Notes under the pieces: generated by a model
The model's input: only the letters and a program-made list of their open reading frames with translations
Databases searched by the model: none
What the model was told of the DNA's origin: nothing
Made by a program: the position numbers and the translations under genes
NCBI GenBank assembly: GCA_951394045.1
Contig: OX595992.1
Coordinates: forward strand, 1,240,001 to 1,304,000
Length of the DNA: 64,000 bases
Direction of reading: 5' to 3'
DNA from: Nitzschia sp. DOCU1
Taxonomy: Eukaryota > Bacillariophyta > Bacillariophyceae > Bacillariales > Bacillariaceae
In this document: in pieces, positions 9,801 to 19,478 of the stretch
How positions within the stretch are numbered: position 1 is the stretch's first letter
How the letters are laid out: every line of letters starts with the position of its first letter

Positions 9801-10681
9801 TTACGGCTGTAGAAGTGCCCGAGGGAATGAGGCTCCAGTTGGGATTCCTTCAGGAAACTGCGTCAACCAGCCTAGATGGGCAGGATCCAGTCTCCCTCGA
9901 CATTATGCACTCTCTTCAGGACGATGGCGAAGAATTCAAAAACGAATCCACGCTTTCTTCGGCCATATCATTATACAAGCAGGAGTTGAACAGTGGAGAT
10001 CACTTGACGTGGGAAGTCATGATGGATCCACTGCCCATGAGTGGTGCGATCCGTATACAACCTTCTGTGGAATATCGTGCCATGGAAGACGAACCTACTC
10101 ACGCGGCGTGGATTGGTTCAGATGGGAAGGATGCCGACAGAGATGATACCAGCGCCATGAGCGGCGTTAGCGATACGGGAGGCGGAGATGACAACGACGG
10201 GAAGGAGAATGAACAGAAAATAAACATCACCATCCCAGGAGAAGAAATGAGATTGTCTCCAATGGTGGGCCTGCAGCCCTGCCCTCTAGTATTTTTCCGC
10301 GACGGGTGTGGAGATATTGGCACTTTCCGATTTCTCTGGGCAAGGATGCCGCACCAAATCACCCCTCTGAAGGTTGGACAAGGAACTTCCATGAAAGTCT
10401 CGTTCGACACGCTACGGCTGGCTGCACTGGCAACAGTCAAGTTTGAAGGAAATCCCATTCCGGGCGGTGAAATTACCAAACTTTGGGCCTTTGTGTCGCT
10501 CTCTGGGAGACGAGTGCTCTTCGTTTTGGCGGAATCGCAAGGCGATGAGAGACGAGGTCGGACAGACAAGACGATACATGTCCGTGGTGACGACAAACAG
10601 CTCTTGAGCTGTCTCGCAGGAACAAGCTCGGCACGAAAGGCTTTGGTCGCGGCCATTCTGCCAGGCTTGCAATCGCTGTAA
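6875..10681 (+). CDS. Large HEAT-repeat adaptin-like protein, possibly TPLATE/TSET subunit
   Basis: A single-exon frame of 1268 residues. The first 900 or so are almost all alpha-helical and HEAT/ARM-like, with short helices separated by acidic loops. Residues from about 950 to the end turn into beta-rich sequence containing YSVRRNLRFDGENEFRLMV and VVMRVHNITAVEVPEG, which resembles the sandwich-plus-platform appendage of large adaptor subunits. It closes with WARMPHQITPLKVGQG and a final small domain. Length and domain order match large adaptor or coat subunits, especially TPLATE of the TSET complex, which acts in endocytosis at the plasma membrane. That name is an inference from layout; a coatomer-beta or AP-type subunit cannot be excluded. 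An acidic disordered insert lies near residues 1090-1115. Confidence 0.6.
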   Translation: MESMDEKKDASAESKEQAKQQSTADSVGAAIVLGFPTTHQDPTPFLAPLRDKHSNYTAVAKTCLQLNQFALNGSSSALDDLNSGVAQSTLIHDPSLATSLNGAFASLMECLQNHDDRRAKILCCQTLATVARATYAKLRHSPQLFALRESTNSRLEDEVGTDVPMALVGAALEDRDDGVAAAALQALGILCLSSGATTGTLVEDELWREIASMAQQRPSPYSPTLADVEDEESYIPQVELQTRILENVISPRLLQLVWRVVSFEQASHIGMILPVLTTSLVHLTKTSVTLYSMDREMYAKRWVELDFVNLLNTVVQALLLPAMKTATRGQVAHAAAMSAIRLVHACPQAPWVSEVCEWATLVLKEELSVASPANKSGSMSVESQMTNLASLLICARAIPLPERTSILLFCFDKVRSLPSTTMAPHGIHTAGLLLEAYGMWHYRRPARVAFLTEIALSFFIDGPIDASIESKTPRSNALDSFLKSNDVSSAIREGQNGKVAEIREELALVFCMVAIGIGRRHKDTPENSSDPSPQPSNYGVAAPKDEFSEWARMSTMVLNTFNSCLTWGHGSFAQSTYMDEELSLLVACQATYALLVQELTHAVGLLPSTSVALKMTPSASPPHILWDQLEESAEFLGQYDCNPINNQGILDKVAKATEHCIKKEIKGDGISNHHCRIYLLSLIADQWVQARYIAARKEFEGKGNGPANLNASSATDLLQALSPRRIFAKIVEEHKSQLESFAKKKKDLYKKYAQDTVTVCVACIENIALTVSDWRKRFGNSAEVKAIYNAAIGSLQGRGPSGDADPNAPVLPVCQGAIERIQAAFSSNDQPSLEHLSLSPLLLNAADLKRRPPVTASRSMEGRDSYIEGYLMQLSRLIILARIDQCVLALPAVHSLRGAVRKQNWLRLSLPPLPLGRSPQVPVSALPKFSWGSGVSAPLGGSDAAAMTLAYSVRRNLRFDGENEFRLMVVMRVHNITAVEVPEGMRLQLGFLQETASTSLDGQDPVSLDIMHSLQDDGEEFKNESTLSSAISLYKQELNSGDHLTWEVMMDPLPMSGAIRIQPSVEYRAMEDEPTHAAWIGSDGKDADRDDTSAMSGVSDTGGGDDNDGKENEQKINITIPGEEMRLSPMVGLQPCPLVFFRDGCGDIGTFRFLWARMPHQITPLKVGQGTSMKVSFDTLRLAALATVKFEGNPIPGGEITKLWAFVSLSGRRVLFVLAESQGDERRGRTDKTIHVRGDDKQLLSCLAGTSSARKALVAAILPGLQSL

Positions 10682-10779
10682 CAAAAGCGACTTCTAGCTA
10701 GCTGCAAATGAGTTTGTTGTTTACCGACCGTTGCACTTGCCTTTTCAACTTCGGGCCCATACTATTAATCTACAGTAGT

Positions 10780-13700
10780 CTATACAGTTGCGGTTCCGGC
10801 TGAACCATCCAATCCACTTTCTCCCCGCAATTTGACTTCAATCTCTTCACTGTCCGGAAACGGTCGGTCGATGCTTTCCACCATGATAGATCCCGTCAAG
10901 GGGCATTCCGCAGCAATGAGACCATCCAGCTCTGCCTGAAGAGAGTCGTACTTGGAGTCCGAATTGCGAGCGGGGAGTTGCTTCATCTCTCGTTCCAATT
11001 CCTTCACCCGAGCGGCCTGCTTCTCGTTTAAATATGGAATTACTTCCCTTTTCAATGCACTCTCCAAGACGACGTAGCCCGAAGGGAAGACGTAAAAGGG
11101 TTCTCCAGCAGAAAGGACGGCTTTTCCTGTGAAAGCGCAGTGTGCATCGGACTTCATTTCCATACGATGGGTACGAAGACGGCTGATTTCATTTCGTAGG
11201 TCGTCGCATATTTGATCGCATTCATTCATTTCCTTCAAGAAACCTTCAATCTTGGAAGAATACGACGTGAGGGCTTCACAAATCTCATCCTTGATTTGGT
11301 CAATCTGGGCAAAGTCCGGTCTGAGGAAGAATTGGGGTTAGAACGGCATGGGATTTGAAAGTAAAGCACAAGAAGCAGCCTCAACACACTACTTACAAGA
11401 ATGGAAGAACATCTTCGATCGACAAGACATCCGGGCCGCAGTCTTTGAGAACGGAAACCACCTTGGACACGACATCTTCGTCCGCACGATTGACGCCTTC
11501 CGAGGCTGCATTTTTGGCAATCATGAGCCACAGTCGCTTGCGCTCTTCCAACTCGACGGATTCTTGGGCTAATTCGCGAGCTAGAGATGGATCTACTTTC
11601 AATCCCAGCTCCACAGCTTGTTGGCGCATTCCAAAGCCCATGTATAGTTTGATAGCGGAACGAAAGTGTCTTCCCGATCTCAAAATGGTGCGCAAGGCAT
11701 ACGACATGTCCAATGGACCCGACAAGCCCTCGCCGGCAAAGCCTAGACCAGCCGCGCGGGAGGCGTCCGATACAGTGGCTGCGGCGGGGACATGAGTCGA
11801 GAGAAAATTAAAGAGAGGTTCTTCGTCTTCCAATTTCACGTAAAGCGAAATGAGAAACGAATAAATGGCACTGCTGCGGCATCCCAATTTGATCACCCCC
11901 TCGAGATATTTTCGTGACACGTGTGGATCGTCCACAAAGGCACCCACACTTGAGACGCCATGCAAAATCTGGACTTCCACACCGCTTCCAAACATGTTGG
12001 AGGTCCCCTTGCTCACGTCGACGGGTTCCGTGGTCTTACTTTCTTCTGCTCCCCCACGAGGATTCGAAAATGGATTCCTGCCCTTGGCCATTTGTGCCAC
12101 GTGTTTTGCCTTGGCACGATCGACACGGAGACGTTCATAGTGCATGATCGAAGGCAACAATCGTGTGGGGCTCAGTCCATGAGTATACCGCGACAAGAAC
12201 GACTTGCCTGCCACAGTGGGAGCGCTCGCCAACAGCGTCGAAGCATACTTGTAGTAAAGAGGCTCGGCCAATTCAAAGGGAGCATCATTAAGAATCCTCA
12301 AGGCCTCAACGACACCATCTTGATTCGCCGTTCCCACACGAAGCGCCGCATTGACGGCCGTGGCAATGTCACCACTACTGGCAGCATAGGAAGCGCACTC
12401 TGTGGCGCTGACATCATGGGAGGTTAAAATCTTCATGATGGTTTTGGCGTCCATGGTATTGACATTGGCAGTCAAAAAGTTTGTCAACGACTGCTTGGAC
12501 GCTTGCGACGAGGAATCTCGTTCATGCAAATACAATTCGGTCAGCCAGGCACCAATCATGGTGCATGTCATTTTGTCATTGTTGTTCTTGCCAACGCGCA
12601 TCTTGTCGGAAAGATAGGTAATGAGTGGTCCGTTGCTCTTGAGAGCCTCGCGGGCCAAGGCCGACCCGCCATAGGACTTGGGGTCATCAATGTTCAGCAT
12701 TGGCAACGCCAATCGCACCGCAGTGTCGGCAAAGGGTTCCAATACGGCCGGACACTGCGCCAAATACTTGGCCGCCAACTCCGCGCGGCCCTGGGACAAG
12801 TGATATTCGGCGCGAACCGCCGTGACCACTGCCTTTTGGGAAGGATGTGTACACAGGTTTTTGGCCTGTTCAAAAATGGCTTCTTGAGCCTTTTCTTCCT
12901 CTGTCATTCCGCCACTGGATTTGGAACGCTTGTCGGGAGACGACGGAAGATGACTTCGTGAGGGCATTTCCAGACTCTTGAAAAGAGTATATTTCCACAC
13001 GTCACGGTCTTCTTGACTCGAAGAAATGTGCACTAAACTTCGCGCCTTTCGAAGCCAGACTTGATCAGGTCGTCGCACATCCATCATGAGCTCACCCATT
13101 CCCACGTGTCCTTCCTCTAACGTAGCCGACGAGCTGGGCGTCACCCAGTCTACCTTTTCCTTTTGAATCACCATTTGGGCAACGCGATTCAAGAATCGTA
13201 CTTCATTGGTTTCCGACAGGGTAATGATATGATGGGGCGTCAATGCCAACGAGACTGGAACACCGCTGCGTTCGCTGTACGGCAAAATTCCTGAGTCTAC
13301 AATCATACTTCCACCTGCAAAGGCAGGTCCACTCTGGGTCCGATCAATGGTTCCATAATAGATGCCAGCAGCCGTACGCATGGCAATGTGGTCATTGCAA
13401 ATGCAAAAGTCGGCATATTCAATGGATCCTGGCAATTCTACCAATGATGCATGTGCCTCATCGGCCATGACCATGCGAAAGGAGGACGAGTGGGCGGAAT
13501 AAAAGGTATAGAATCGAGTGGGCTTGTTTCGTCCCGACGTCGAGCACAGTACTAGTACTCCTGTACGCAGTCGTTCAATGGCGAGCCCCGTCACAGCCGC
13601 ATCCGAGTTTAACTGATGCAAGAGAATCGGTTGCGTGTAGGTATCTTCCGCATCATCTGCCGTGGTAGTCGTAGTATTGTTTGGAGAAACAAGAGAATAT

Positions 13701-14686
13701 TCATAAATTTCTCCCTGATTTGTTCCCAGCAAAATCTTTTTCGTGGATCCTTCCGTTCCTCGTTCCCTATCCCAAGCTACAGCCGTCACATAGGCTCCCA
13801 TGGACAATCCAGATTGCACTGCCGGATCTTTGGTGGTACCGCTCGTCGTAGTCTCTGCCGAAGCTGTAGCCGGCATTCCCGTCAATTCCTTGGGCCAGCT
13901 ACCATCCGCATTGCGTCCAAAGCCTGCCAACTTTTGCACACTTCGTAATGACGAATGATGATAATAGGCTTCTCCATTCTTGGCGGAAATCAGAGTATGA
14001 CAACCCGTCGGATCACAAAAGACATGGGCAATTCGTCCATCTCCTCCTGCCACGGGCGGAGGCAATGCCATCCAACTATCGACGCCACTCATTCGTCGGA
14101 CATTCCATCGACTCACCAAGCGCAAGGTCGTTTGAGCATCTGGACACTCCAAGGCAGCCACCATCCATGAGTTGCCCGTCGCCACGCAATTCCTACGTGG
14201 GGGTCGCAGGGGTTTGGACGTGCCCCCTGCCGAAAGCACTCCATCTTCCTTGTCTCCTCCTCCTCCTGCTTCGGAAGGATTACTAGGATTCAAAACACGA
14301 CTCATAAAGCCAGAAAAGTAACTCGCTTCATGACTAGGAGACTTGGCGTGACTTGCTCCTTCGTGATGATGATCATCGGTGGGTGCCGGCAATGGCGTCG
14401 TAGTCGCATCTACTGCATCTTCCGAGATGCCCATTTGACTTGCCGCTTGTCGACTGGCTTTGAGTAATTTTTGATAATTATTCAAGGAAAGAGACGAAGG
14501 AATCGGCCACTCGACATGTCGTGCCGCCCAAATGGCAGGTTCCGGTGCGGCGTCCATGACGGCGGCTGCGGTCGGGTGCCGACGAGGGTGCCGACGGGAA
14601 CTCGTGGTTGGAGGAGGAGCCGCCGTAGTAGTAGTCGGTCCCCTTCTACTACTACTGCCCCCTGCGTGATCATCAAAGGGATTCAT
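10780..14686 (-). CDS. VPS18: Vacuolar sorting protein VPS18 (HOPS/CORVET core)
   Basis: Two exons, 14686-11397 and 11320-10780, joined across a 76-bp GT-AG intron, give 1276 residues. The N-terminal half is the Pep3/Vps18 beta-propeller (HVFCDPTGCHTLISAKNGE; AVAWDRERGTEG; ILLGTNQGEIYE). A clathrin-heavy-chain-like helical region follows. The intron splits the family hallmark: the joined sequence reads DVLPFLPDFAQIDQIKDEI, where human VPS18 has DILPFFPDF. The C-terminus keeps the closing motif AAEC..SIDRPFPD. VPS18 is a core subunit of the HOPS and CORVET tethers on late endosomes and vacuoles. The terminal RING is degenerate: only CAFTG and AECPLTG remain of the zinc pairs, and the usual CGHMFH is SGYVVL. 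The N-terminal 50 residues are a Ser/Thr/Pro-rich extension. Confidence 0.93.
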
Positions 14687-15134
14687 CCTTCTTATGACGA
14701 TGATCACCCGAAGAAGGGAGAGGCTGTTATTACTGTTGGATGTCTTGAAAGTGGGGATGTTGTTGTCATGTCAAGGTCATCCTCTGATGTCCATGGTCAA
14801 CGAACCATGGCAACGAACGGGCGATTTCGAAAACAATGCGCGGCGTGCGGCTGCATTTTTGGGTCGAACAAATCAATCAAACGGACATTTTCGGACGCAA
14901 AACGAAGTCAAACAAATCATCCATGTCTGAAAATCGAATCGCTAAAAATATGGCGCGGAGGCACCTTTTCTCGCTGAAAATCTGAAAAAGTGGATCCTTC
15001 TTTCTTTGGCGGAAGTCCATCGCAAATGAAATCAACTTGTACTCTCATCAACAGTTGATGAACAAAACCGTGGTTCCATCTCCTTCTTTTACTTGTCTCT
15101 CACTGCATTCGGCTCAAGTTCTTTGTACAGTAAA
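14687..15134. promoter_or_regulatory. Divergent promoter region between VPS18 and a helical-repeat gene
   Basis: 448 bp between two divergent start codons. It must contain both promoters. I see no repeats or RNA genes. Confidence 0.4.
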
Positions 15135-16880
15135 ATGGAAGAAATTATCGCGCACTATCGACCCATCAAGAAAGCGCGATTGAATCATGATGCCAACGAT
15201 GATGGACGACAAACATTGCAGGAAACCATGTCCGGGATGGTACAGGAGCTCATTCAAATTCCACCACAGGATATCGTGACCACATCCCGAATTCTTCAAG
15301 AGTTTCTTACCATGAAAGAAAATGACGATTCCGAATCTTGGGCCACGCTGCAACGTCTATTGACGCTTCGATTAGGATACTTGGAGGGATCCAAGCAAAC
15401 CAACAACAATGACTCTATGAAATTTCTACTACTCTTCATTCAATGCCTCCAAAAATGTCACCCCTATTGTCGACATTTGGACCCCTCAGAGACTTTGATA
15501 ATGTTTGACACTGTGGTTCGTCTAATGAAGCAATCTTGGACGACGATGGCTACTCCAATTAGACAAGAACTAGGCCCTACATGTCTTGGCTTGTTGGAGA
15601 CGTGGTTCAACGAAAATAATCCTGACTTTCTACCAATGTTGCTGGAAAATGAAAATGGTCGAGCGTCGCTGGAACAAATGGTGTTGACATTGATCGAGAT
15701 GGGGAGTTGTTCTGTTACGATGGCCGACCGAATCTCGAATTTCTTGGAGACCCAGCAAGAACATACCGTAGACCCACTCTTTACGATCGCGCTTCAAGAA
15801 TTACATGGTGACAAGAATGGTACATCTAGCGCTGTTACCGAAGAAGATTGGCTTTTTGACATCCGGTGCAAACTTCTCAAAGGGAAGCAACACACAAACT
15901 TTCCCAAGTCGCAACGTCAGCGATTCATTCAACTCTTGGCAAATGACACAATGCTCAGCGCCAAGGGAATGGACGTCGTACAGCACTATGTGGAACACTT
16001 TTCCGTAGAGGAGCGCGCCCAATGCATCGCGGTGATTCTGGATCATTGTCTCTGCGCGGACGAGAACAACGACTATTCCCTCCCATCATCAGAGCAACGA
16101 CAACTTCTCTCGGCACTAGATTTTTTAAACGTCTTGTTGGGTGACCTTTCTTGGGACTCTAATGGGATTTGTCGATCCAAGTCGATGGAACTACTGGAAT
16201 GGTGCTGTGAGATAGTGTTAGGGGACTTTGCACCAACACAAGGTCGCGATGCTGCAGCTGGTATTTTGCTACGCCTATCATCCAAAGGAATGGAGCTCGA
16301 AATGCTTCCAAGGCAAAAGACACAGTATCTTGGTACTATGGCTCAGATATTACGAGCACCACTGGCTCCCGAAATCACTTCCGAAGCAGTCACAATGGTC
16401 GCCAGGTGGATCCTCGAGGCATCCACAAGAAGAACTGTACTACAGCTCTGCCCCGAATTACTTGTCTCCGCGGCACACTTGGTTTGCAGTGGCCATGCTT
16501 CAGAAGACGTAAAGCTTCAAATTTCAAACATGTTTTGGAAGATTGTGAGCCATGAACGCGACATGAACTTGCTGGCACTCGACTCCAAAATCTTGGAATC
16601 CATCGTGGGCATGGCTACTACTGGTGCTAGCGCCACGAATCTGGAGTCATTCGAGACTCGAAATGTAGCCATGGCGACTCTGTTGGCCTTGTCGGAGAAT
16701 CCCTGTCATCGAAGGGTTCTTGTGAAACATCCTGGGTTACTGTCTAGCATGATTCACTTTGTGAGGCATCTTCCCAACGAAGAGGGCTTGACGCCTGCTG
16801 ACGACATCACAAGCAGAGCATTGCTCCAGAAGCGAGGGGACATGAAACGACAAATTTTAGTGCTGGCAAAAGCCCTATAG
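15135..16880 (+). CDS. Helical-repeat (ARM/HEAT-like) protein of unknown function
   Basis: Intact 581-residue frame starting at the first ATG (15135), which opens MEEIIAHYRPIKKARL. Most of the protein is amphipathic helices of 15-20 residues broken by short polar loops, for example LLLFIQCLQKCHPYC, LGLLETWFNE and LLVSAAHLVCSGHA, giving an ARM/HEAT-type solenoid. There is no signal peptide or membrane span, and a basic RPIKKARL patch at residues 8-15 could be a nuclear signal. I do not recognise an orthologue. It is divergently paired with VPS18, which by itself says little about function. Confidence 0.65.
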   Translation: MEEIIAHYRPIKKARLNHDANDDGRQTLQETMSGMVQELIQIPPQDIVTTSRILQEFLTMKENDDSESWATLQRLLTLRLGYLEGSKQTNNNDSMKFLLLFIQCLQKCHPYCRHLDPSETLIMFDTVVRLMKQSWTTMATPIRQELGPTCLGLLETWFNENNPDFLPMLLENENGRASLEQMVLTLIEMGSCSVTMADRISNFLETQQEHTVDPLFTIALQELHGDKNGTSSAVTEEDWLFDIRCKLLKGKQHTNFPKSQRQRFIQLLANDTMLSAKGMDVVQHYVEHFSVEERAQCIAVILDHCLCADENNDYSLPSSEQRQLLSALDFLNVLLGDLSWDSNGICRSKSMELLEWCCEIVLGDFAPTQGRDAAAGILLRLSSKGMELEMLPRQKTQYLGTMAQILRAPLAPEITSEAVTMVARWILEASTRRTVLQLCPELLVSAAHLVCSGHASEDVKLQISNMFWKIVSHERDMNLLALDSKILESIVGMATTGASATNLESFETRNVAMATLLALSENPCHRRVLVKHPGLLSSMIHFVRHLPNEEGLTPADDITSRALLQKRGDMKRQILVLAKAL

Positions 16881-17105
16881 TCGTTCAAGATTAGCGATAT
16901 CATAAAAGCATTGTAGCTTTCGAAAAACATTCCCAGCGTAATAGCAACATGATTTGTAGCCCTGTCACTGGGCTTGCTTTGCTGCCTATCTGCCCCCCAG
17001 CGTTTTTACGTGTCCAATCGACGAAATCTTCTTGCACTACTACGTCGCTGATCCTGGTTTCATCAGAAGTGTAATACCCCAACCCGGGACCATCCGTATC
17101 GCTGC

Positions 17106-17618
17106 CTACTTTTTCGTCATTCTCACTTTTCCGCCCACAAGTTTCAAGGCCGGGCGTCCGTGTATCAAAGATGACCTAGCAAATTGAGTCTGGCAACTGG
17201 GGCACTCCCATTGGAATGAGTTGTCGTCGTCTACCACAGCCGCCGAAAGACTTGACGATACTTCTTGCTGTTGCTTGGCAAGCAGTCCTGCCGAGTCTTC
17301 GACGATACGCTCTACGTAGCACTTGACGAGATTGCTCTTGGTCCCATTTTTCTTTTTGTATCGAAAGAGTCGTTCGCCACATTTAGCGCAGTTGACACTG
17401 ACGGTCTGATACGAATCGACCACAATTCCTTTCTTTGGTTTGGCAAGCAACAAGGTAGATGAAGTGCTGTGGTAATTATGTCGTGTGATCCACAATCTCG
17501 ATGTTTGGATTGTGGATGTGAATGCGGCCTTGCCCATTGGCAGGCGCCAGGGCGATGACGACGACACGACGGCAAAAACAACAACGCTTGCCAAAGAATA
17601 AGCGAAACTGGATTTCAT
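17106..17618 (-). CDS. Putative plastid zinc-ribbon protein
   Basis: 170 residues, single exon, ATG at 17618. The N-terminus is a signal peptide (SFAYSLASVVVFAVVSSSSP) followed by a Ser/Thr-rich basic stretch that looks like a transit peptide. The mature part has two CxxC pairs, NCAKCGERLFRYKKKNG and ECPSCQTQFARS, about 65 residues apart, which would form a zinc ribbon. It ends in a basic tail (KLVGGKVRMTKK). A small nucleic-acid-binding or assembly role in the plastid is inferred from composition only. The frame is convergent with the helical-repeat gene, 225 bp away. Confidence 0.65.
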   Translation of the reverse strand: MKSSFAYSLASVVVFAVVSSSSPWRLPMGKAAFTSTIQTSRLWITRHNYHSTSSTLLLAKPKKGIVVDSYQTVSVNCAKCGERLFRYKKKNGTKSNLVKCYVERIVEDSAGLLAKQQQEVSSSLSAAVVDDDNSFQWECPSCQTQFARSSLIHGRPALKLVGGKVRMTKK

Positions 17619-18062
17619 CCCAAACTTTGTGCAAATTCAATAGGGCTACGAAGAGTAGCAAAGCAAACCAACTGCCGTTGGCAGTTCGAGTAATGCCTTT
17701 AACACGAAATGGTGAAGTCAAGATCGTCTGCTTCTCGTCACGCGGGTCTTGCGTCTTGCATCGTCGCGAGAAAATCTGCCGCCGAGCGAGCGACGATGAG
17801 GGCAGGACGCAAAAAATGAGTTCGACCGGCGCGCCCGCCTCGACGCCCACCCGCCCCGGATTAAAGATCGCCCCGACAGTATGTCCGTCAACCGGGATGT
17901 GGACCTTGGATTCGCCTCCCGGCCAACTCTCTAATATTGTATATAGCTATAAATTTGAGCATACATGTTTGAATCCAATCTCCACCGACCCTGGCGGCAA
18001 TGCTTCACTCCGTCCATCATTCTTGTTTGCTCATTCTCTAGTACCTAGCACAATGATGCACC
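17619..18062. other. Intergenic region between zinc-ribbon gene and transposase
   Basis: 444 bp with no convincing gene. It contains the TATA-like sequence at 17937-17954 and the region where a transposon left end would be expected; I could not identify a matching inverted repeat. Confidence 0.35.
17937..17954 (+). promoter_or_regulatory. TATA-like element upstream of the transposase frame
   Basis: The overlapping A/T runs TTGTATATAG and CTATAAAT lie about 110 bp before the ATG at 18063, a plausible core promoter for the MULE-like frame. This is based on position and composition only. Confidence 0.3.
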
Positions 18063-19478
18063 ATGACCACAGCACAGCAGCACAACGCACCTTTGTTCCA
18101 GCAGTTTGATGATTATGCTAACAATCTCCTATCCAAGAAATGGAAAGGAAGCATTATGATGGATACACGAATGTTCCATAACGGTATCCTAGAAGACGCC
18201 TTACAGCCACACGATCTCTGTCTCTATTTTGGTTTTGGGCACAACCGTTGTACCAAATTGTATTTTGACAGTAATCAGTTTCCTCCACCAGATGCATCTT
18301 TGAAGACTCTTCCTCCGAATTGTCATGGATTCGAGAAGCTCAAGATTGCCCTGCGGAACGCAGGGCATTCCTCCGGATCACCTATTGTGGCAAATGGTAG
18401 CAAACGAGGCCAGCGTAGGTTTTGTTGCTCTGCATGCTGCCGAGTCTTCTCTCCTGGTCAAGGTTGCCCTACCGACAAAAAAGAGTTACCAAACGAAAGC
18501 AACAGCACTTCGCCACAGTATCGAACTGACTCTATTGTCAATTCAGACAAAGCTGGTCGGCGTAAGAATGGACGATCCTTGGCCCGACGAACTTCCACCA
18601 TACGTGCTCTTGACCCAGATGAATGCTGCCACTTCAGCTTTCAGGTGGGTTGGGATCAGTATGGTTTCTATCTGAATCCAAGGGCGGGCAACCCAACACA
18701 CTCCTTTCATCCCCGTGTTGACACTTCAAAACTGCCCCTCCCCTCTGCTCTTATTCCACCTGAAGAAAGACGCAATTTGCAAGCATTAGCAGAAGCCTGT
18801 GTTGGTTCTGGAGTTGGTCGCAACTTCATGCATTCAAAGCTAGGAAGGCACATTTCTAGAGCAAAGATTGCATACATCCAGAAGCAAGCTATACTCGATG
18901 ATAAACATAACCTTCCAGCATCCGACATGGACATTGGTGGCCTACTTGATTTCTTTCGTGAATCACCCCAAGTCTCATTTCAAGTTCTCTGGGACTGCCC
19001 TGCTGAAGATGATGAATCTACTGGTGCCCTCCCGCCCTCCTCTCCAAATTGTGATGCAGATGTCATTTTGAATGATAGCTCACGTGTCTCTCCCTCTAAG
19101 CTCATCTCAACTTGTTATGATCGTGACAGCAAGAACAACAGCACCAACAGACAAGAACCCACAGGCTATGTTGATCACTCAAAAGAGGATGATTTTGAGC
19201 AACTTAGGCAAACGGTAGCCTACCAACGAGCCTCGAAGTCAATTGACCCAACAAGCAAAGTCTTCCTTTGCGTAGCATGGTCCAACACAGAAGAAACGTG
19301 TCTCTTCAAGAAGTATCATGATGTTGTCTACTGTGATGCGACAGGTGATACCAATAATTCCAAGAATCATCTTGTGACCTTTTCTGGACGCACACCAGAA
19401 GGGCGATCCTTCAACCAGCTCAGGAGTGATGAATTCATTCTTTACCACATGAGCTTTCCAGTGTTCGTCGGCAAATGA
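18063..19478 (+). pseudogene. Truncated MULE-like transposase
   Basis: A 471-residue frame. The N-terminal half has a Cys/His zinc-finger-like patch (RFCCSACCRVFSPGQGC) and basic Ser/Arg-rich linkers, as in DNA-binding parts of Mutator-like elements. Near the C-terminus it reads VVYCDATGDTNNSKNHL followed by VTFSGRTPEGRSF, which corresponds to the first catalytic Asp block of the MULE transposase fold. The frame then ends at FPVFVGK, before the second Asp and the Glu of the DDE triad could appear. The element is therefore cut short or interrupted near 19478. No terminal inverted repeats were found by eye. A conserved hypothetical host gene derived from such an element is the main alternative. 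Confidence 0.55.
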
